Below are positions 9,658 through 19,568 of a stretch of 64,000 nt of DNA, piece after piece (the stretch's first letter is position 1; every line of letters begins with the position of its first letter). The DNA comes from Roseovarius sp. THAF27 (GTDB lineage: Bacteria; Pseudomonadota; Alphaproteobacteria; Rhodobacterales; Rhodobacteraceae). The stretch spans positions 1,674,001 through 1,738,000 of the forward strand of contig NZ_CP045393.1 in NCBI RefSeq assembly GCF_009363655.1, in the 5' to 3' direction. Under the pieces are notes generated by a model. That model did no database searches. It was not told the origin of the DNA and worked only from the letters and a program-made list of their open reading frames with translations. A program made the translations under genes and the position numbers.

Positions 9658-10797
9658 ATGGCGCTTGAGGATGCGAAGAAACAGGTGGACCAGGCGTTCA
9701 CGCGGGACGACTTGCGTGGGCTCACGTTCGAGAACGCCTTTGGCGGAGCGCCGTCCTTCTTGCGGCGGAAATACAGCAAGGATCTCAGCGGCGTGGACGT
9801 GGCCATCACCGGCATTCCGTTCGACCAGGCGGTGACCAATCGCACCGGTACGCGGCTGGGGCCGCGCGCGGTGCGCGAGGCGTCGAGCCTGCAGCCTTTC
9901 GATCCGCCGGTCTACTGGGACGGCTACAGCCCGCTGGAGGCGCTGGCGATCGTGGATTACGGCGATCTGGCATTCGATTATGCCAAGGTGTCGGAGTTTC
10001 CCGCCGCCCTGACCGACCATATCCGCGGCATCCTGAAGGGCGGGGCGGCCAGCATCGCGATTGGCGGGGATCACTATATTTCGTTCCCGATCCTGCGCGC
10101 CTATGCCGAGAAATACGGGGCGCTGTCCCTGCTGCATTTCGATGCGCATTCCGACACCTGGGCGGATGACGACATGGAGCGGATCGACCATGGCACCATG
10201 TTCTACAAGGCGGTCAAGGAAGGGCTGGTGGACCCTGCACGCTCGATCCAGGTGGGGATCCGCACGGTGAACGAGGATAACCTGGGCGTGCCGACCCTGA
10301 CCGCGCGGGAGGTTCACGAGATGGGACCCGCCGCCGTGGCCGCGCGGATCAAGGACGTGCTGGGCGACGCGCCGACCTACATGACCTTCGATATCGACTG
10401 TCTGGACCCCGCCTTTGCGCCGGGGACGGGCACGCCGGTCTGGGGCGGGCTGGCCAGTTGGCAGGCCGCCGCCATCCTGCGCGATATCGCGGGGATCAAC
10501 CTTGTGGGCGGGGACATGGTCGAGGTCTCGCCACCGTTCGACACGACCGGGGCCACGGCCATTGCGGGCGCGCATGTGGTGATGGAGATGCTGTGCCTCT
10601 GGGGCTGGACGCGGAAAGATATCGTCTCATCTACTCAATCTGAGCAAAAGAAACAGTGTCCGGAATGCGGTCACGTGTTCAGGGGCAATGGATGGGATGG
10701 TATCGACGCGCATTGGCGTTCCAAGCACGAAGAAATAATGTCTTACGAAGAGGCATGGCCTCTACTCAAAAGCGGAGCTTATTCGAAGTCGCGCTAG
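9658..10797 (+). CDS. speB: Agmatinase-family ureohydrolase with a C-terminal zinc-finger-like extension
   Basis: Residues 1 to about 320 form a complete ureohydrolase with the binuclear manganese motifs GGDHYISFP, HFDAHSDTW and FDIDCLDPAFAPGTGTP. It would hydrolyse agmatine or a related guanidino compound to urea and an amine. The canonical end is near WGWTRK (residue 320). Here the frame continues for 59 residues (321-379) carrying C334-x2-C337-x14-H352-x4-H357, a zinc-finger-like pattern, then a YEEAWPLL tail. The DNA encoding the extension and the following 60 bp is clearly richer in A+T than its neighbours. This looks like acquisition of a foreign domain in place of the original stop. 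Core call is firm; substrate specificity and role of the extension are not. Confidence 0.9.
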   Translation: MALEDAKKQVDQAFTRDDLRGLTFENAFGGAPSFLRRKYSKDLSGVDVAITGIPFDQAVTNRTGTRLGPRAVREASSLQPFDPPVYWDGYSPLEALAIVDYGDLAFDYAKVSEFPAALTDHIRGILKGGAASIAIGGDHYISFPILRAYAEKYGALSLLHFDAHSDTWADDDMERIDHGTMFYKAVKEGLVDPARSIQVGIRTVNEDNLGVPTLTAREVHEMGPAAVAARIKDVLGDAPTYMTFDIDCLDPAFAPGTGTPVWGGLASWQAAAILRDIAGINLVGGDMVEVSPPFDTTGATAIAGAHVVMEMLCLWGWTRKDIVSSTQSEQKKQCPECGHVFRGNGWDGIDAHWRSKHEEIMSYEEAWPLLKSGAYSKSR

Positions 10798-10849
10798 ACC
10801 TCAGTTTAAATTTCAAAGTTGGACATGTGCGAGATCAAGACGGATACCT

Positions 10850-11257
10850 ATGAAAACTCTAGCTATAATTGTTTCTGCCTTCATTCTGTTTGTCGGAGCC
10901 TTCGCCGCTTACGTGCGGTTGGCTCCATCCGATCCGGCGAAATGGCATGTCGTGCCTGATGGCTTGGGCACGGGAGACGGCCAAGGCCGCGCCGTGCGCG
11001 TGGTGCCGGATGAGGGGGAAACGCTGGAACGGCTGGACGCGATCATCCGCGACACACCGCGGACCACGGTGCTGGCAGGCTCGGTCGACGAGGGGATGAT
11101 TACCTACATCACCCGTTCGGCGCTGTGGGGATTCCCCGACTACACTACGGTCGCGCGACAGGGCGGTCAGATCGTACTCTATGGTCGGCTGCGGTTCGGC
11201 AAGTCTGACATGGGTGTCAACGCCAAGCGGCTGGACGGATGGCTGGCGCGTCTATGA
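10850..11257 (+). CDS. DUF1499 family membrane-anchored protein
   Basis: 135 residues with one N-terminal hydrophobic segment (residues 3-22, signal anchor), then a DUF1499 domain recognised by TRSALWGFPDYTTV and the RLRFGKSDMGVNAKRLD end. The family is of unknown function and common in Alphaproteobacteria. The start codon lies in the AT-rich patch that follows the agmatinase. Its last 6 bp overlap the convergent small gene on the other strand. Confidence 0.8.
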   Translation: MKTLAIIVSAFILFVGAFAAYVRLAPSDPAKWHVVPDGLGTGDGQGRAVRVVPDEGETLERLDAIIRDTPRTTVLAGSVDEGMITYITRSALWGFPDYTTVARQGGQIVLYGRLRFGKSDMGVNAKRLDGWLARL

Positions 11258-11473
11258 GCTGAGGCAGCCGTCGGACACCTTGCGCCACATCGGTACGTTC
11301 AGCGACATCTGGCATTGTGCCATGAAGCTGCGCCCGTCGACCTGCATGCAGACTGTTTCACCCATCTCGATCCGCGCGCCGGATTTGTCGGTGCAGTAGC
11401 ATTCGACGGTTTTGCCCTGTGCCGTGGCCAGCACCGGAGTGAACGCGAAAAGAAGGATAAAAATCCGTTTCAT
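11252..11473 (-). CDS. Small secreted cysteine-rich protein, unknown function
   Basis: 73 residues. A clear signal peptide (MKRIFILLFAFTPVLATAQ) leads into a mature part of about 54 residues with five cysteines, beginning ECYCTDKSGARIEMGE and ending SDGC. The pattern suggests a disulfide-stabilised periplasmic or envelope protein. I recognise no named family. It overlaps the DUF1499 gene tail to tail by 6 bp and is divergent from prfA. Confidence 0.7.
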   Translation of the reverse strand: MKRIFILLFAFTPVLATAQGKTVECYCTDKSGARIEMGETVCMQVDGRSFMAQCQMSLNVPMWRKVSDGCLSS

Positions 11474-11535
11474 GATACGATGCTAGCACGCTTTGCCGAC
11501 TTGACCAAGCGCCACGAATAGGCAACACCGCGCGG

Positions 11536-12585
11536 ATGGTGCCATTGGACAAACTTCGCGAGATCACGCAGCGGTTCGAGTATATCGAGGCGCAGATGTC
11601 GGCTGGGTCGGGCGATATCGCGCAGCTCGGCCGGGAATACGCGGAGCTGCGCCCGGTGGTCGAGGAGATCCGCGCCTATAATGCGGTGCTGGACGGGATC
11701 GAGAGCGCCCGAGCCATGCTGGACGACCCCGAGATGAAGGAGCTGGCCGCCGAGGAACTGGACGCGCTGGAAGAGCAACGCCCGGCGCTGGAGGAGCGGT
11801 TGCAACTGGCGCTTCTGCCGCGTGACAAGGCCGATGCGCGTCCTGCAATCATCGAGATCCGGCCCGGCACGGGCGGCGAGGAGGCGGCGCTGTTTGCTGG
11901 TGACCTCTTGCGCATGTACCAGCGCTATGCCGAGGCGCGGGGCTGGAAGCTCGAGATCATCGAGTTCAACGAAACCGAGCTGGGCGGGGTGAAGGAGGTC
12001 GTGGCCAATATCAAGGGCGAGGGCGTCTTTGCGCGGATGAAGTTCGAATCCGGCGTGCACCGGGTGCAGCGCGTGCCGGAAACGGAATCGGGCGGGCGGA
12101 TCCATACCTCTGCCGCGACGGTGGCCGTGCTGCCCGAGGCCGAGGACGTGGATATACAGATCGACGCCAACGACCTGCGGATCGACACGATGCGCAGCTC
12201 CGGCGCGGGCGGCCAGCACGTGAACACCACCGATTCCGCCGTGCGGATCACGCATATTCCCACCGGCATCGTCGTCACCAGTTCCGAGAAATCGCAGCAC
12301 CGCAACCGCGAGATCGCGATGCAGGTTCTGAAGACGCGCCTTTTCGACATGGAACGCCAGAAGATGCATGACGAGCGCTCGGCCAGCCGTGCGGCGCAGG
12401 TGGGCTCGGGCGACAGATCCGAGCGCATCCGGACGTACAATTTTCCGCAGGGACGCATGACCGATCACCGGATCAACCTGACGCTCTACAAGCTGGACCA
12501 GGTGATGCAGGGCGACCTCGACGAGGTGATCGATGCGCTGACCGCCGATGCCCAGGCGGCCCTTCTGGCGGAGATGGAAGGGTGA
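11536..12585 (+). CDS. prfA: Peptide chain release factor 1
   Basis: 349-residue RF1 reads UAA and UAG stop codons. The catalytic GGQ is at residues 225-227 and the UAG-reading PxT tripeptide is P181-E-T183. Its glutamine is expected to be methylated by PrmC, encoded immediately downstream with a 4-bp overlap (GTGA). The start ATG at 11536 has only a weak ribosome site; the length matches the family. The GGQ regions of this protein and the RF2 at 3331 are clearly homologous. Confidence 0.97.
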   Translation: MVPLDKLREITQRFEYIEAQMSAGSGDIAQLGREYAELRPVVEEIRAYNAVLDGIESARAMLDDPEMKELAAEELDALEEQRPALEERLQLALLPRDKADARPAIIEIRPGTGGEEAALFAGDLLRMYQRYAEARGWKLEIIEFNETELGGVKEVVANIKGEGVFARMKFESGVHRVQRVPETESGGRIHTSAATVAVLPEAEDVDIQIDANDLRIDTMRSSGAGGQHVNTTDSAVRITHIPTGIVVTSSEKSQHRNREIAMQVLKTRLFDMERQKMHDERSASRAAQVGSGDRSERIRTYNFPQGRMTDHRINLTLYKLDQVMQGDLDEVIDALTADAQAALLAEMEG

Positions 12586-13430
12586 GCCAGACGGTTGCCG
12601 ACCTCGTGCGCCACGCCGGGGTCGTGCTGAAGGCCGCGGGCATCCAGGACGCGCCGCGCGAGGCGCGCAGCCTTGTGGCCCTTGCCCTGGAAACACAGGC
12701 CGACCGGATCAGCGTGATGGCACGGGACGCAGCGCCGGCTGCTGCCATGGCGCGCCTGGAAGCCTTGCTTGAGCGCCGCAGCGTTGCGCGTGTTCCGCTG
12801 ACCCACCTGACCGGGTGGCGCGACTTCTATCGTCACCGTTTCGAGGTCAGCAGTGCGGTTCTGGACCCGCGTTCCGATACGGAAACGCTGGTCGAGGCCG
12901 CTTTGGAGCAGCCATTCGAACACGTGCTGGACCTCGGGACGGGATCGGGATGTATCTTGCTGTCGCTCTTGGCGGCCCGGCCCGGCGCGGCGGGGGTGGG
13001 CACGGATATTTCGCCCGAAGCCCTTGCCGTGGCCGACCGCAATGCCCGCAGGCTGAACCTGGCCGACCGCGTCATGCTCTTGCGCTCGGACTGGTACGAG
13101 GCGGTCGAAGGCCGGTTCGATCTCATCGTGTCCAATCCGCCCTATATCGCGGTCGACGAAATGACGGGGCTTGCGCCCGAGCTGTCGCACGAGCCGCGGA
13201 TCGCGCTGACCGATGAAAGCGACGGCCTTGAGGCTTACCGAAGACTTGTGCCCGGTGCCCCTGCGCATCTGCGCCCGGACGGGCGCCTGTTGGTGGAAAT
13301 CGGCCACACGCAAGCGGCGGATGTGACCCGGCTGTTCGAAACTGCGGGCTTTCGCGAGGTCGCGGTGATGCGCGATTTAGAGGGGCGCGACCGCGTCGTC
13401 AGCGGCAAAATGCCGGCTGGACCCCCCTGA
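12582..13430 (+). CDS. prmC: Release factor glutamine N5-methyltransferase
   Basis: 282-residue SAM-dependent methylase that modifies the GGQ glutamine of RF1 and RF2. The SAM site reads [15 protein letters not shown] near residue 115 and the catalytic NPPY motif is at residues 185-188. The N-terminal helical domain carries the usual [12 protein letters not shown] segment. GTG start within a 4-bp overlap with prfA, so translation is coupled to its substrate gene. This prfA-prmC pairing is widespread. Confidence 0.95.
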   Translation: MSQTVADLVRHAGVVLKAAGIQDAPREARSLVALALETQADRISVMARDAAPAAAMARLEALLERRSVARVPLTHLTGWRDFYRHRFEVSSAVLDPRSDTETLVEAALEQPFEHVLDLGTGSGCILLSLLAARPGAAGVGTDISPEALAVADRNARRLNLADRVMLLRSDWYEAVEGRFDLIVSNPPYIAVDEMTGLAPELSHEPRIALTDESDGLEAYRRLVPGAPAHLRPDGRLLVEIGHTQAADVTRLFETAGFREVAVMRDLEGRDRVVSGKMPAGPP

Positions 13431-13640
13431 ATCGGGCTGTTTTGCATGGTTTTTGCCGAAATTTCGACCTAAGCCCTTGTGAAAACCGTCGCGGCATGTT
13501 TACTGGACGTATCACAACGCCGTGGGTCCTTGCGACACCCGTATGTGAATTCAAGCCAGCACATTGATCCGGTCTTCACAGACGCAAGGGGCGTCACCCG
13601 GAACAAACAGCGCTTCAAGCAATAGGGCTGACAACCACTT

Positions 13641-14222
13641 ATGAGATCATCGAAGTCACGTTCGCGGAACAAGTCCAACCGCAACCGTTCGCCCCTGGGC
13701 AATGTCGTCAACCGCGTGTTCGACAGTTCCGGCCCAGAGGGAAAGGTGCGCGGCACGCCGCAGCAAATCATCGACAAGTACAACCAGCTTGCCCGCGACA
13801 CGCAATTGGCGGGCGACCGGGTTCTGACCGAAAATTTCCAGCAACACGCCGAACATTACCTGCGGCTTCTGGGATCGGCCCAGAAGGAGCAGGATCAGAA
13901 GCGCGAAGAGCAGGAGCGCCAGAACCGGGAGCGTCAGGCCGAACGCGACCGCGAACGCGCACAGCGCCAGGAGCGCGAGTCGAACGGCGAGAGCGATACC
14001 GGCAACGACGCGTCGACGGATTCGTTGCAAAGCGACTCCTTCGGCGACAGCGGTCTGGTCGAAACCCCGGAAAGCCAGTCGGACGACAAACCGCAGAAAC
14101 CCAAGCGCGCCCGCAAGCCTCGCAAGAAGCCGGAAAGCGGCAACGAAGGTGGCGGCAACGAAGGTGGTGGCGGCGAGCAGGGCGATAAGGGTGGTTCCGA
14201 GCCGTCTGCCGCGGCAGAGTAG
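13641..14222 (+). CDS. DUF4167 domain protein with charged low-complexity tail
   Basis: 193 residues. The first 75 or so form the DUF4167 domain typical of Alphaproteobacteria (basic, Arg- and Asn-rich start; core GTPQQIIDKYNQLARD). The rest is highly charged: a long Glu/Arg/Gln helix (about 80-115) and then Ser/Asp-rich, Lys/Pro-rich and Gly/Asn/Glu-rich stretches. The very basic head suggests RNA or ribosome binding; this is inference. It stands alone behind a 210-bp intergenic region and converges with rsmA. Confidence 0.8.
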   Translation: MRSSKSRSRNKSNRNRSPLGNVVNRVFDSSGPEGKVRGTPQQIIDKYNQLARDTQLAGDRVLTENFQQHAEHYLRLLGSAQKEQDQKREEQERQNRERQAERDRERAQRQERESNGESDTGNDASTDSLQSDSFGDSGLVETPESQSDDKPQKPKRARKPRKKPESGNEGGGNEGGGGEQGDKGGSEPSAAAE

Positions 14223-14291
14223 CCCCCGGGCAGCCTTGGGGCCGCGTGCCCGTTGCCCGGACCGCGTTCGCGATCCGGGACGTTCCGTGGT

Positions 14292-15131
14292 TCAGTCGTC
14301 AAACGTGCGCGCAAGGGCGCAGAACTGTTCCAGGCCGACGGTTTCGGCCCGGTCGGTGGGCTGGATTCCAGAGGCGATCAGCCGATCCTCGATATCGGGT
14401 GCAAGACCTTTCAGCGCCGCCCGCATCATCTTGCGCCGCTGGTTGAAGGCGCGGGCGACGACACGTTCCAGCACCTTGGGGGCGGCCTCGAATCGCGGGG
14501 TTTGCCGCGCCTTGATGTGGACGACTGCGCTGGACACTTTCGGTGGCGGAGTGAACGCCCCTGGCGGCAGTTGCAGCACGATCTGCGGGTCGCTGCGCCA
14601 CTGAGCCAGCACGGCCAGCCGACCATAGGCCTTGGATCCGGGTTGCGCGACGATACGCTCGGCCACCTCGCGCTGGAACATGAGTGTCAGGCTGTCCCAG
14701 AAAGGCGGCCACGTGGCTGGCGTCAGCCACCGCACCAAAAGCTCGGTTCCCACGTTATAGGGCAGATTGGCCGCGATCTTGATGGGCGGCGTCAAAAGAG
14801 CGGCCGCGTCGATCTCCAACGCGTCGCCGTTGATGATGTCGAGCCGCCCGGGATAGGCGGCGGCAATATCCTTCAACGCGGGGATGCAGCGCACATCCTT
14901 CTCGACCGCCAGAACGCGGCGCGCGCCCTCGGCCAGCAATCCGCGGGTCAGCCCGCCCGGGCCCGGGCCGATTTCCAGGACATCGGCGGTGCCGATATCA
15001 CCGGCCATACGCGCGATCTTGGCTGTCAGGTTGAGATCCAGAAGAAAATTCTGCCCCAACGACTTGCGCGCGGTCAGGCCGTGCGTGGCGATGACCTCGC
15101 GCAGGGGGGGCAGCGAGTCGATCGCGCTCAT
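14292..15131 (-). CDS. rsmA: 16S rRNA (adenine1518-N6/adenine1519-N6)-dimethyltransferase
   Basis: 279-residue KsgA/RsmA dimethylates two adjacent adenines in helix 45 of 16S rRNA late in 30S assembly. SAM motif is [16 protein letters not shown], the FLLDLN start of the domain is present, and the adenine-binding [10 protein letters not shown] motif sits near residue 125. It is the last gene of the minus-strand lpt-surA-pdxA operon, overlapping pdxA by 4 bp (ATGA). Confidence 0.96.
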   Translation of the reverse strand: MSAIDSLPPLREVIATHGLTARKSLGQNFLLDLNLTAKIARMAGDIGTADVLEIGPGPGGLTRGLLAEGARRVLAVEKDVRCIPALKDIAAAYPGRLDIINGDALEIDAAALLTPPIKIAANLPYNVGTELLVRWLTPATWPPFWDSLTLMFQREVAERIVAQPGSKAYGRLAVLAQWRSDPQIVLQLPPGAFTPPPKVSSAVVHIKARQTPRFEAAPKVLERVVARAFNQRRKMMRAALKGLAPDIEDRLIASGIQPTDRAETVGLEQFCALARTFDD

Positions 15132-16111
15132 GCGCGGGCGGCGCCCATGCGGGCGGCCAGGCGGACCGCTTCGATCATCGAGGTCGGATTGGCCATCCCC
15201 ATTCCGGCGATATCCAGTGCCGTTCCGTGATCGGGCGAGGTGCGCACGAAGGGCAGACCCAGCGTGACGTTGACGCCGCGGTCGAAATCCAGCGTCTTGA
15301 TCGGGATGAGCGCCTGGTCGTGATACATGCAGATCGCCGCGTCATAGCCGGTTCGGGCGCCGGCGTGAAACATGGTGTCGGCGCTGAGCGGGCCGCGCAG
15401 GTCCATGCCTTCGCCCCGCAGCTTGTCCAGAACGGGCGCGATGATCTCTATGTCTTCGCGCCCCATCTTGCCGCCTTCGCCTGCATGGGGATTGAGCCCC
15501 GCAACCGCGATGCGCGGAACCACGATTCCGAAGTCGCGGATCAGACCGGCATGGGTTATGCGGATCGTCTGTTCGAGGCTGTCCGGCGTCAACGCGGCGG
15601 GCACCTGAGACAGCGGCATGTGAATGGTGGCGGGCACGACTCGCAATTGGTCGCTGGCCAGCATCATCACGACATGCTTTGCACCTGCAAGGTCCGCCAG
15701 GAACTCTGTATGTCCCGGAAAGGCGAACCCCGCACCGTCCTGAAGCGCTTTCTTGTGGATCGGCGCGGTGCAAAGCGCGCTGACGGCGCCGCGCCGCAGC
15801 AGGGTGACCGCCGTCGATATCATCTCGATGACCGAGCGGGCATGGTCGGGGTTTGGCTGCCCATGCGTCAAAGGCCCCTCGAAGCGATGCGCGAGCACCG
15901 GCAGGGCGCTTGTCGCACATCGAGGCGCGTCCTCCGGGGCGTAGATCCGGGTAACCGGCACATCATTTGGCAAGTGGTCCGGGTCACCCAGGTAGAGGAC
16001 CGGCACCTCCTCTTTCAGCGCGTGCCAGGCACGGGCCGCGATTTCAGGCCCGATGCCCGCGGGTTCGCCACAGCTTATGGCGACAGGCAGCGCGGCGGAC
16101 CTTGCGGTCAT
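15128..16111 (-). CDS. pdxA: 4-hydroxythreonine-4-phosphate dehydrogenase
   Basis: 327-residue enzyme of pyridoxal 5'-phosphate synthesis (DXP-dependent route). Landmarks: [11 protein letters not shown] at the N-terminus, [19 protein letters not shown] and the metal-site [11 protein letters not shown]. The frame is open upstream, but the ATG at 16111 gives a 4-bp overlap with surA and the normal N-terminus. The surA-pdxA-rsmA order is conserved across Proteobacteria. Confidence 0.96.
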   Translation of the reverse strand: MTARSAALPVAISCGEPAGIGPEIAARAWHALKEEVPVLYLGDPDHLPNDVPVTRIYAPEDAPRCATSALPVLAHRFEGPLTHGQPNPDHARSVIEMISTAVTLLRRGAVSALCTAPIHKKALQDGAGFAFPGHTEFLADLAGAKHVVMMLASDQLRVVPATIHMPLSQVPAALTPDSLEQTIRITHAGLIRDFGIVVPRIAVAGLNPHAGEGGKMGREDIEIIAPVLDKLRGEGMDLRGPLSADTMFHAGARTGYDAAICMYHDQALIPIKTLDFDRGVNVTLGLPFVRTSPDHGTALDIAGMGMANPTSMIEAVRLAARMGAARA

Positions 16112-17349
16112 TCCAGTTCGACGATCCGCGCTTCGGCCCGCAATTCCTCGAGATAGGCACTGGCGTAGCTGTCCAGACGGCGGCTTTGGATGAAATTGGT
16201 GAGCTGCTCGACGCCGGGCGCCTCGCCGTCGGTCTTGGGTGTTCGGCTGCACAACATCAGCAGGACCAGCGTCTGACCGCCCGACCGGGTCACCGCGGTC
16301 GATATTTCGCCCGGATCCAGCTTTGTCAGCGCCAGACGGATGTCGTCCGGGATTTCGCTTGGTGCCTTGCTGCCGCGTTCCAGCACCTGCTCGGGTTGTC
16401 CATGGGCGATGCCGTAGAGGTCATCACAGGTGTCGGTATCGGCGTCGATCCGGGCGGCGCGGGCCAGGGCCTGCTCCGTGCGGCCACCGTCGATGTAATA
16501 GGCGGCATACTCGATTTCCTCGTACTCGCGCGCGGGCTGGTCGGTTTCCTCGATGTCGCGCAGCTGAAAAAGCGCGATGGCCCCCTGCAGCGGCAAGGGG
16601 TCGCTGACCTCGCCCGGGGCAAGGCCCAGCACGACCGGACGCAGACCTTCGGGCAGATCGTTGATCGCGACCCACTCCATGCGGCCGCCACGGCCGGCGC
16701 TCTCAGTGGCCGAGTAACGGCGCGCGGCGGCGGCGAATTCCGCCTCGGTGGTGTACTGGCTGATCTGGTTGGCGCGGTCCTGGATCGCTTGCGGGTCGCC
16801 GTTGCCCAGCGGCATGATGATCTCTGACAAAAGCACGCGCACGCTGGTCTGGTTACCGATCGACAGCCGGGCGCGGGCGATGTCCTCTTCGTCGACGTTG
16901 ATCTGAGGTGCGAACCGCGCGCGTGAGAACTCGCGCCATGTCATCCCGGCTCGGACGAAGTCGCGAAAGCTCGATTCGTCCACGCCCGCCTGTCCCAAGG
17001 ATGTGATCATCTCTTCCGCGCTCAGGTTGGCGCGGCTGGCGAATTCTTCCATCCCGGCCATCAACTGTTCATCCTCCAGGACGAAACCGGCGTTGGTGGC
17101 GGCGTCCAGCTTCAGGCGGTCCTCTATCAGCTGCTCGCGGGCCAGTTTCTGCGGGTTGCCCGGGGCGCGGAACAGCTGAAGCATCCGCGCCCGCTGGGCG
17201 ACCTCGTAGCGGGTGATGGCCAGGTCGTTGACCTTGATCACGGCCTCGAAGGGGTTTTGCTGCGCCTGCGCCGCGCCGGAAAATGTGCCGGCCGCAATTG
17301 CGAACAGCACGAGAAGCGCGGAGTAAATAAAGGAAGGTCTTGGCATCAT
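16108..17349 (-). CDS. surA: SurA-like periplasmic peptidyl-prolyl isomerase/chaperone
   Basis: About 413 residues with a signal peptide (SALLVLFAIAAGTFSGAAQA), a SurA N-terminal chaperone region (AVIKVNDLAITRYEVAQRA), one parvulin-like module in the middle (around the YSATESAGRGG segment) and a C-terminal helix. It escorts outer-membrane proteins, and probably LptD itself, through the periplasm. The start is taken as ATG 17349, giving the same 4-bp overlap seen throughout this operon; an ATG three codons upstream (17358) is possible. Only one parvulin domain is evident, against two in E. coli SurA. Confidence 0.9.
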   Translation of the reverse strand: MMPRPSFIYSALLVLFAIAAGTFSGAAQAQQNPFEAVIKVNDLAITRYEVAQRARMLQLFRAPGNPQKLAREQLIEDRLKLDAATNAGFVLEDEQLMAGMEEFASRANLSAEEMITSLGQAGVDESSFRDFVRAGMTWREFSRARFAPQINVDEEDIARARLSIGNQTSVRVLLSEIIMPLGNGDPQAIQDRANQISQYTTEAEFAAAARRYSATESAGRGGRMEWVAINDLPEGLRPVVLGLAPGEVSDPLPLQGAIALFQLRDIEETDQPAREYEEIEYAAYYIDGGRTEQALARAARIDADTDTCDDLYGIAHGQPEQVLERGSKAPSEIPDDIRLALTKLDPGEISTAVTRSGGQTLVLLMLCSRTPKTDGEAPGVEQLTNFIQSRRLDSYASAYLEELRAEARIVELE

Positions 17350-19568
17350 TGCTCGCATGTCCGGACGTAACTCTTGTCTCTTGTCTTGGTGGTGAAGCCA
17401 CGAAGCCCCACCGTGAAACTGATATCGGTCGATGGCACGAGGATAGTGGAAGAGGTGAACCGACGCGAGGCCGAAAGCGAGATATCCACGCACTCGTTGG
17501 TGTATGTGACCCCGATCCCGGCGCGGACGGATTCGTCGCTGGCCACGTCGTAACGCCAGTCGGCGCTGCCGGTCCAGTGCCGGGACAGTCGGTAGGAGGC
17601 GTCGAACGCCCATTCGGAGATATTGTTCGGTCGGGCCTCGGCCACGTCATTGCGCAGCCAGATATAGGTGCCGCCCACCTGGGCGCGGTCGTTGCGCCAG
17701 CTTGCCCGCGCCTCGGCCTTGGTCGTGACGAAATCGTCGTCGAAAAGACCGCGCGCTGTGATGGCCAGGCCGTCGTCGGTCTTGAATTGTCCCGCGATCA
17801 GAAGGTCCGAATAGCGGTCCTGCAAGCCCGAGGAATTGGTAAAGGCAAACCCGCCGGCAGGATCGAGTTGCACCTCGTCGCGGACGACCTGTCCGACGGC
17901 GAACGTGCTTTGCCAGCCCTTGTTCCCATAGCGGGTCCAGCTTAGCCCGTAGGCGGAGCTGAAGCCGCGTTCGCGCCGGTCCGGCGCGGTAAAGCGGGAT
18001 GTGGCGAACAGGTTGCCTTCGTCGAATTCGATCCGCGTGCTTTCGTCATTGGGCACAAAGGAGTTGCTGCCCCCGACCCAGGCCAGCTGCATCACCGGTT
18101 CAACGACGTGCGTGGCACCGTTCGAGGTGGTTTTCACAAGCGGCCAGCGCAGCTCGACCGAGGCGGAGGGCGTGACTTCGACCGCGTCCGACTGGCTGGT
18201 GAGACCGGCCTGTCTAATGTGGAAACTGTCGACTGCCAAGCCCACCTGCGCCGAGGCCAGCACGCCGGGGCCAAGGGTCCAGCTTCGGTGCCAGTCCGCG
18301 CTGAGGGTAAAGCGGCCCACGTCGCGCCCATCGGCGAAGGGATCGAAATCGGGCCCGTCGATCGCAAGGTCGGACGAGCGATAATGCGCGTGGCTGAGAA
18401 AGCCGAGGCGAATCTCTCCGCCCGGCGCATAGGCCAGCTGGATGCGCTTTTCGTACTCCCCGTTCGACACGATTGTGGGCAGGGTCGAATTGCTCTCGCC
18501 GGCGCGCAGCGACCGAAACCCTGTCAGTGCCACGCGGATGTATTCGTCGCGCCGGGCGCGCTCGACCGAGATCTCGCTGTCCAGCCGGTCCTTGCCGGAA
18601 TACCCGTAATCCAGCAGGTAGGTGTCGTCATTCACGGCTTCGATGTCGAAGCGCAGGGTGAAATCGCGCGGAAGGGCAAAGGTACCCTCGGCGAAAACGT
18701 AGGATTTGAAGCTGCGCCCACCGATATCATCGTCGCTGAGCGCGCCTTCGACCTCGACCAGGCCGTTGCGGAAGGCTTGCCTGTAGCGCAGTTCCAGTGT
18801 GCGGGTTTCGGTCGAGATATACGGCGTGACGGTCAGGTCCTTGTGATCGCCGATGCGGATGAAATACGGCACCCGCGCCCCGAAGCCCAGAAGCGACGAG
18901 TTGTTTAGCGTCGGCACCAGAAATCCGGTGGCGCGTTCAAGCGTCGGATCGGGCAGGCGCAGGCGGGGCAGGTAGAAGACCGGCGTGCCCAGCACTTGGA
19001 ACTGGGCACCGTCAAAGTAAAGCTGCCTTTCCTGCTGGTCGTGAACGACCCGGCGCGCGCGCAGTTGCCAGAGCGGTGGACTTTGCGAGTTGCAGACCCG
19101 GCACGAGGTGACGGCGGCCTTGTAAAGCTGGTTGTAGCGGCCGTTAACCCGCGCCAGCTCGTTGGCGGCCAGTTGAATCTGGTCGTCCATCACGATCCGG
19201 GCTCCGGTCATCAGGCCATTGCGCATCTCGCGGTCCAGTTCCGCACTGTCGGCCAGAACGAACATGGTGCCGTCGGCTTCTTCCAGCGAGATCGGTCCGC
19301 TGACACTCAAGGTCTCGGTTGTCCGGTCATAGACGATCCGTGATGCCTTGAGCCTGCGACCGTCGTAGAGCGCCTCGACATTGCCGGTGGCCACCAGTTG
19401 CTCGTTTCCGTTGAGGAACACGTCATCGGCCACCAGCACCGCCGGTTGCGCCGATTCCCCGGACCCGGCCGGCAGCGCGCCGTCGACGCGGCCCTGCGCA
19501 TCGGCGCCGGCGCCATAGCCGAGGGCAAGTGCAGTCAGCACCGCGCATATGGCCAGCCCGCGCCTCAT
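17346..19568 (-). CDS. lptD: LPS-assembly outer-membrane protein LptD
   Basis: 740 residues. A signal peptide (ICAVLTALALGYGAGADA) is followed by an OstA-like jellyroll (VLVADDVFLNGNEQLVATGNVEALYDG) and a large beta-barrel rich in alternating aromatic strands. CxxC (SCRVC, near residue 160) and the penultimate-region cysteine (RTCEQ at the C-terminus) are candidates for the interdomain disulfides LptD needs. The frame extends upstream into lptG, but the signal peptide fixes the start at ATG 19568. It inserts lipopolysaccharide into the outer leaflet. Confidence 0.94.
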   Translation of the reverse strand: MRRGLAICAVLTALALGYGAGADAQGRVDGALPAGSGESAQPAVLVADDVFLNGNEQLVATGNVEALYDGRRLKASRIVYDRTTETLSVSGPISLEEADGTMFVLADSAELDREMRNGLMTGARIVMDDQIQLAANELARVNGRYNQLYKAAVTSCRVCNSQSPPLWQLRARRVVHDQQERQLYFDGAQFQVLGTPVFYLPRLRLPDPTLERATGFLVPTLNNSSLLGFGARVPYFIRIGDHKDLTVTPYISTETRTLELRYRQAFRNGLVEVEGALSDDDIGGRSFKSYVFAEGTFALPRDFTLRFDIEAVNDDTYLLDYGYSGKDRLDSEISVERARRDEYIRVALTGFRSLRAGESNSTLPTIVSNGEYEKRIQLAYAPGGEIRLGFLSHAHYRSSDLAIDGPDFDPFADGRDVGRFTLSADWHRSWTLGPGVLASAQVGLAVDSFHIRQAGLTSQSDAVEVTPSASVELRWPLVKTTSNGATHVVEPVMQLAWVGGSNSFVPNDESTRIEFDEGNLFATSRFTAPDRRERGFSSAYGLSWTRYGNKGWQSTFAVGQVVRDEVQLDPAGGFAFTNSSGLQDRYSDLLIAGQFKTDDGLAITARGLFDDDFVTTKAEARASWRNDRAQVGGTYIWLRNDVAEARPNNISEWAFDASYRLSRHWTGSADWRYDVASDESVRAGIGVTYTNECVDISLSASRRFTSSTILVPSTDISFTVGLRGFTTKTRDKSYVRTCEQ

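Noticed and set aside
10612..10860. Agmatinase extension considered as a simple sequencing frameshift
   Set aside because: The extension is in the original frame and encodes an ordered C2H2-like motif, which a random frameshift would be unlikely to give; the composition change is also real.
14140..14220. Gly/Asn/Glu repeat in the DUF4167 tail considered as a DNA repeat element
   Set aside because: It is protein-level low complexity at the end of a gene, with no flanking repeats or symmetry.
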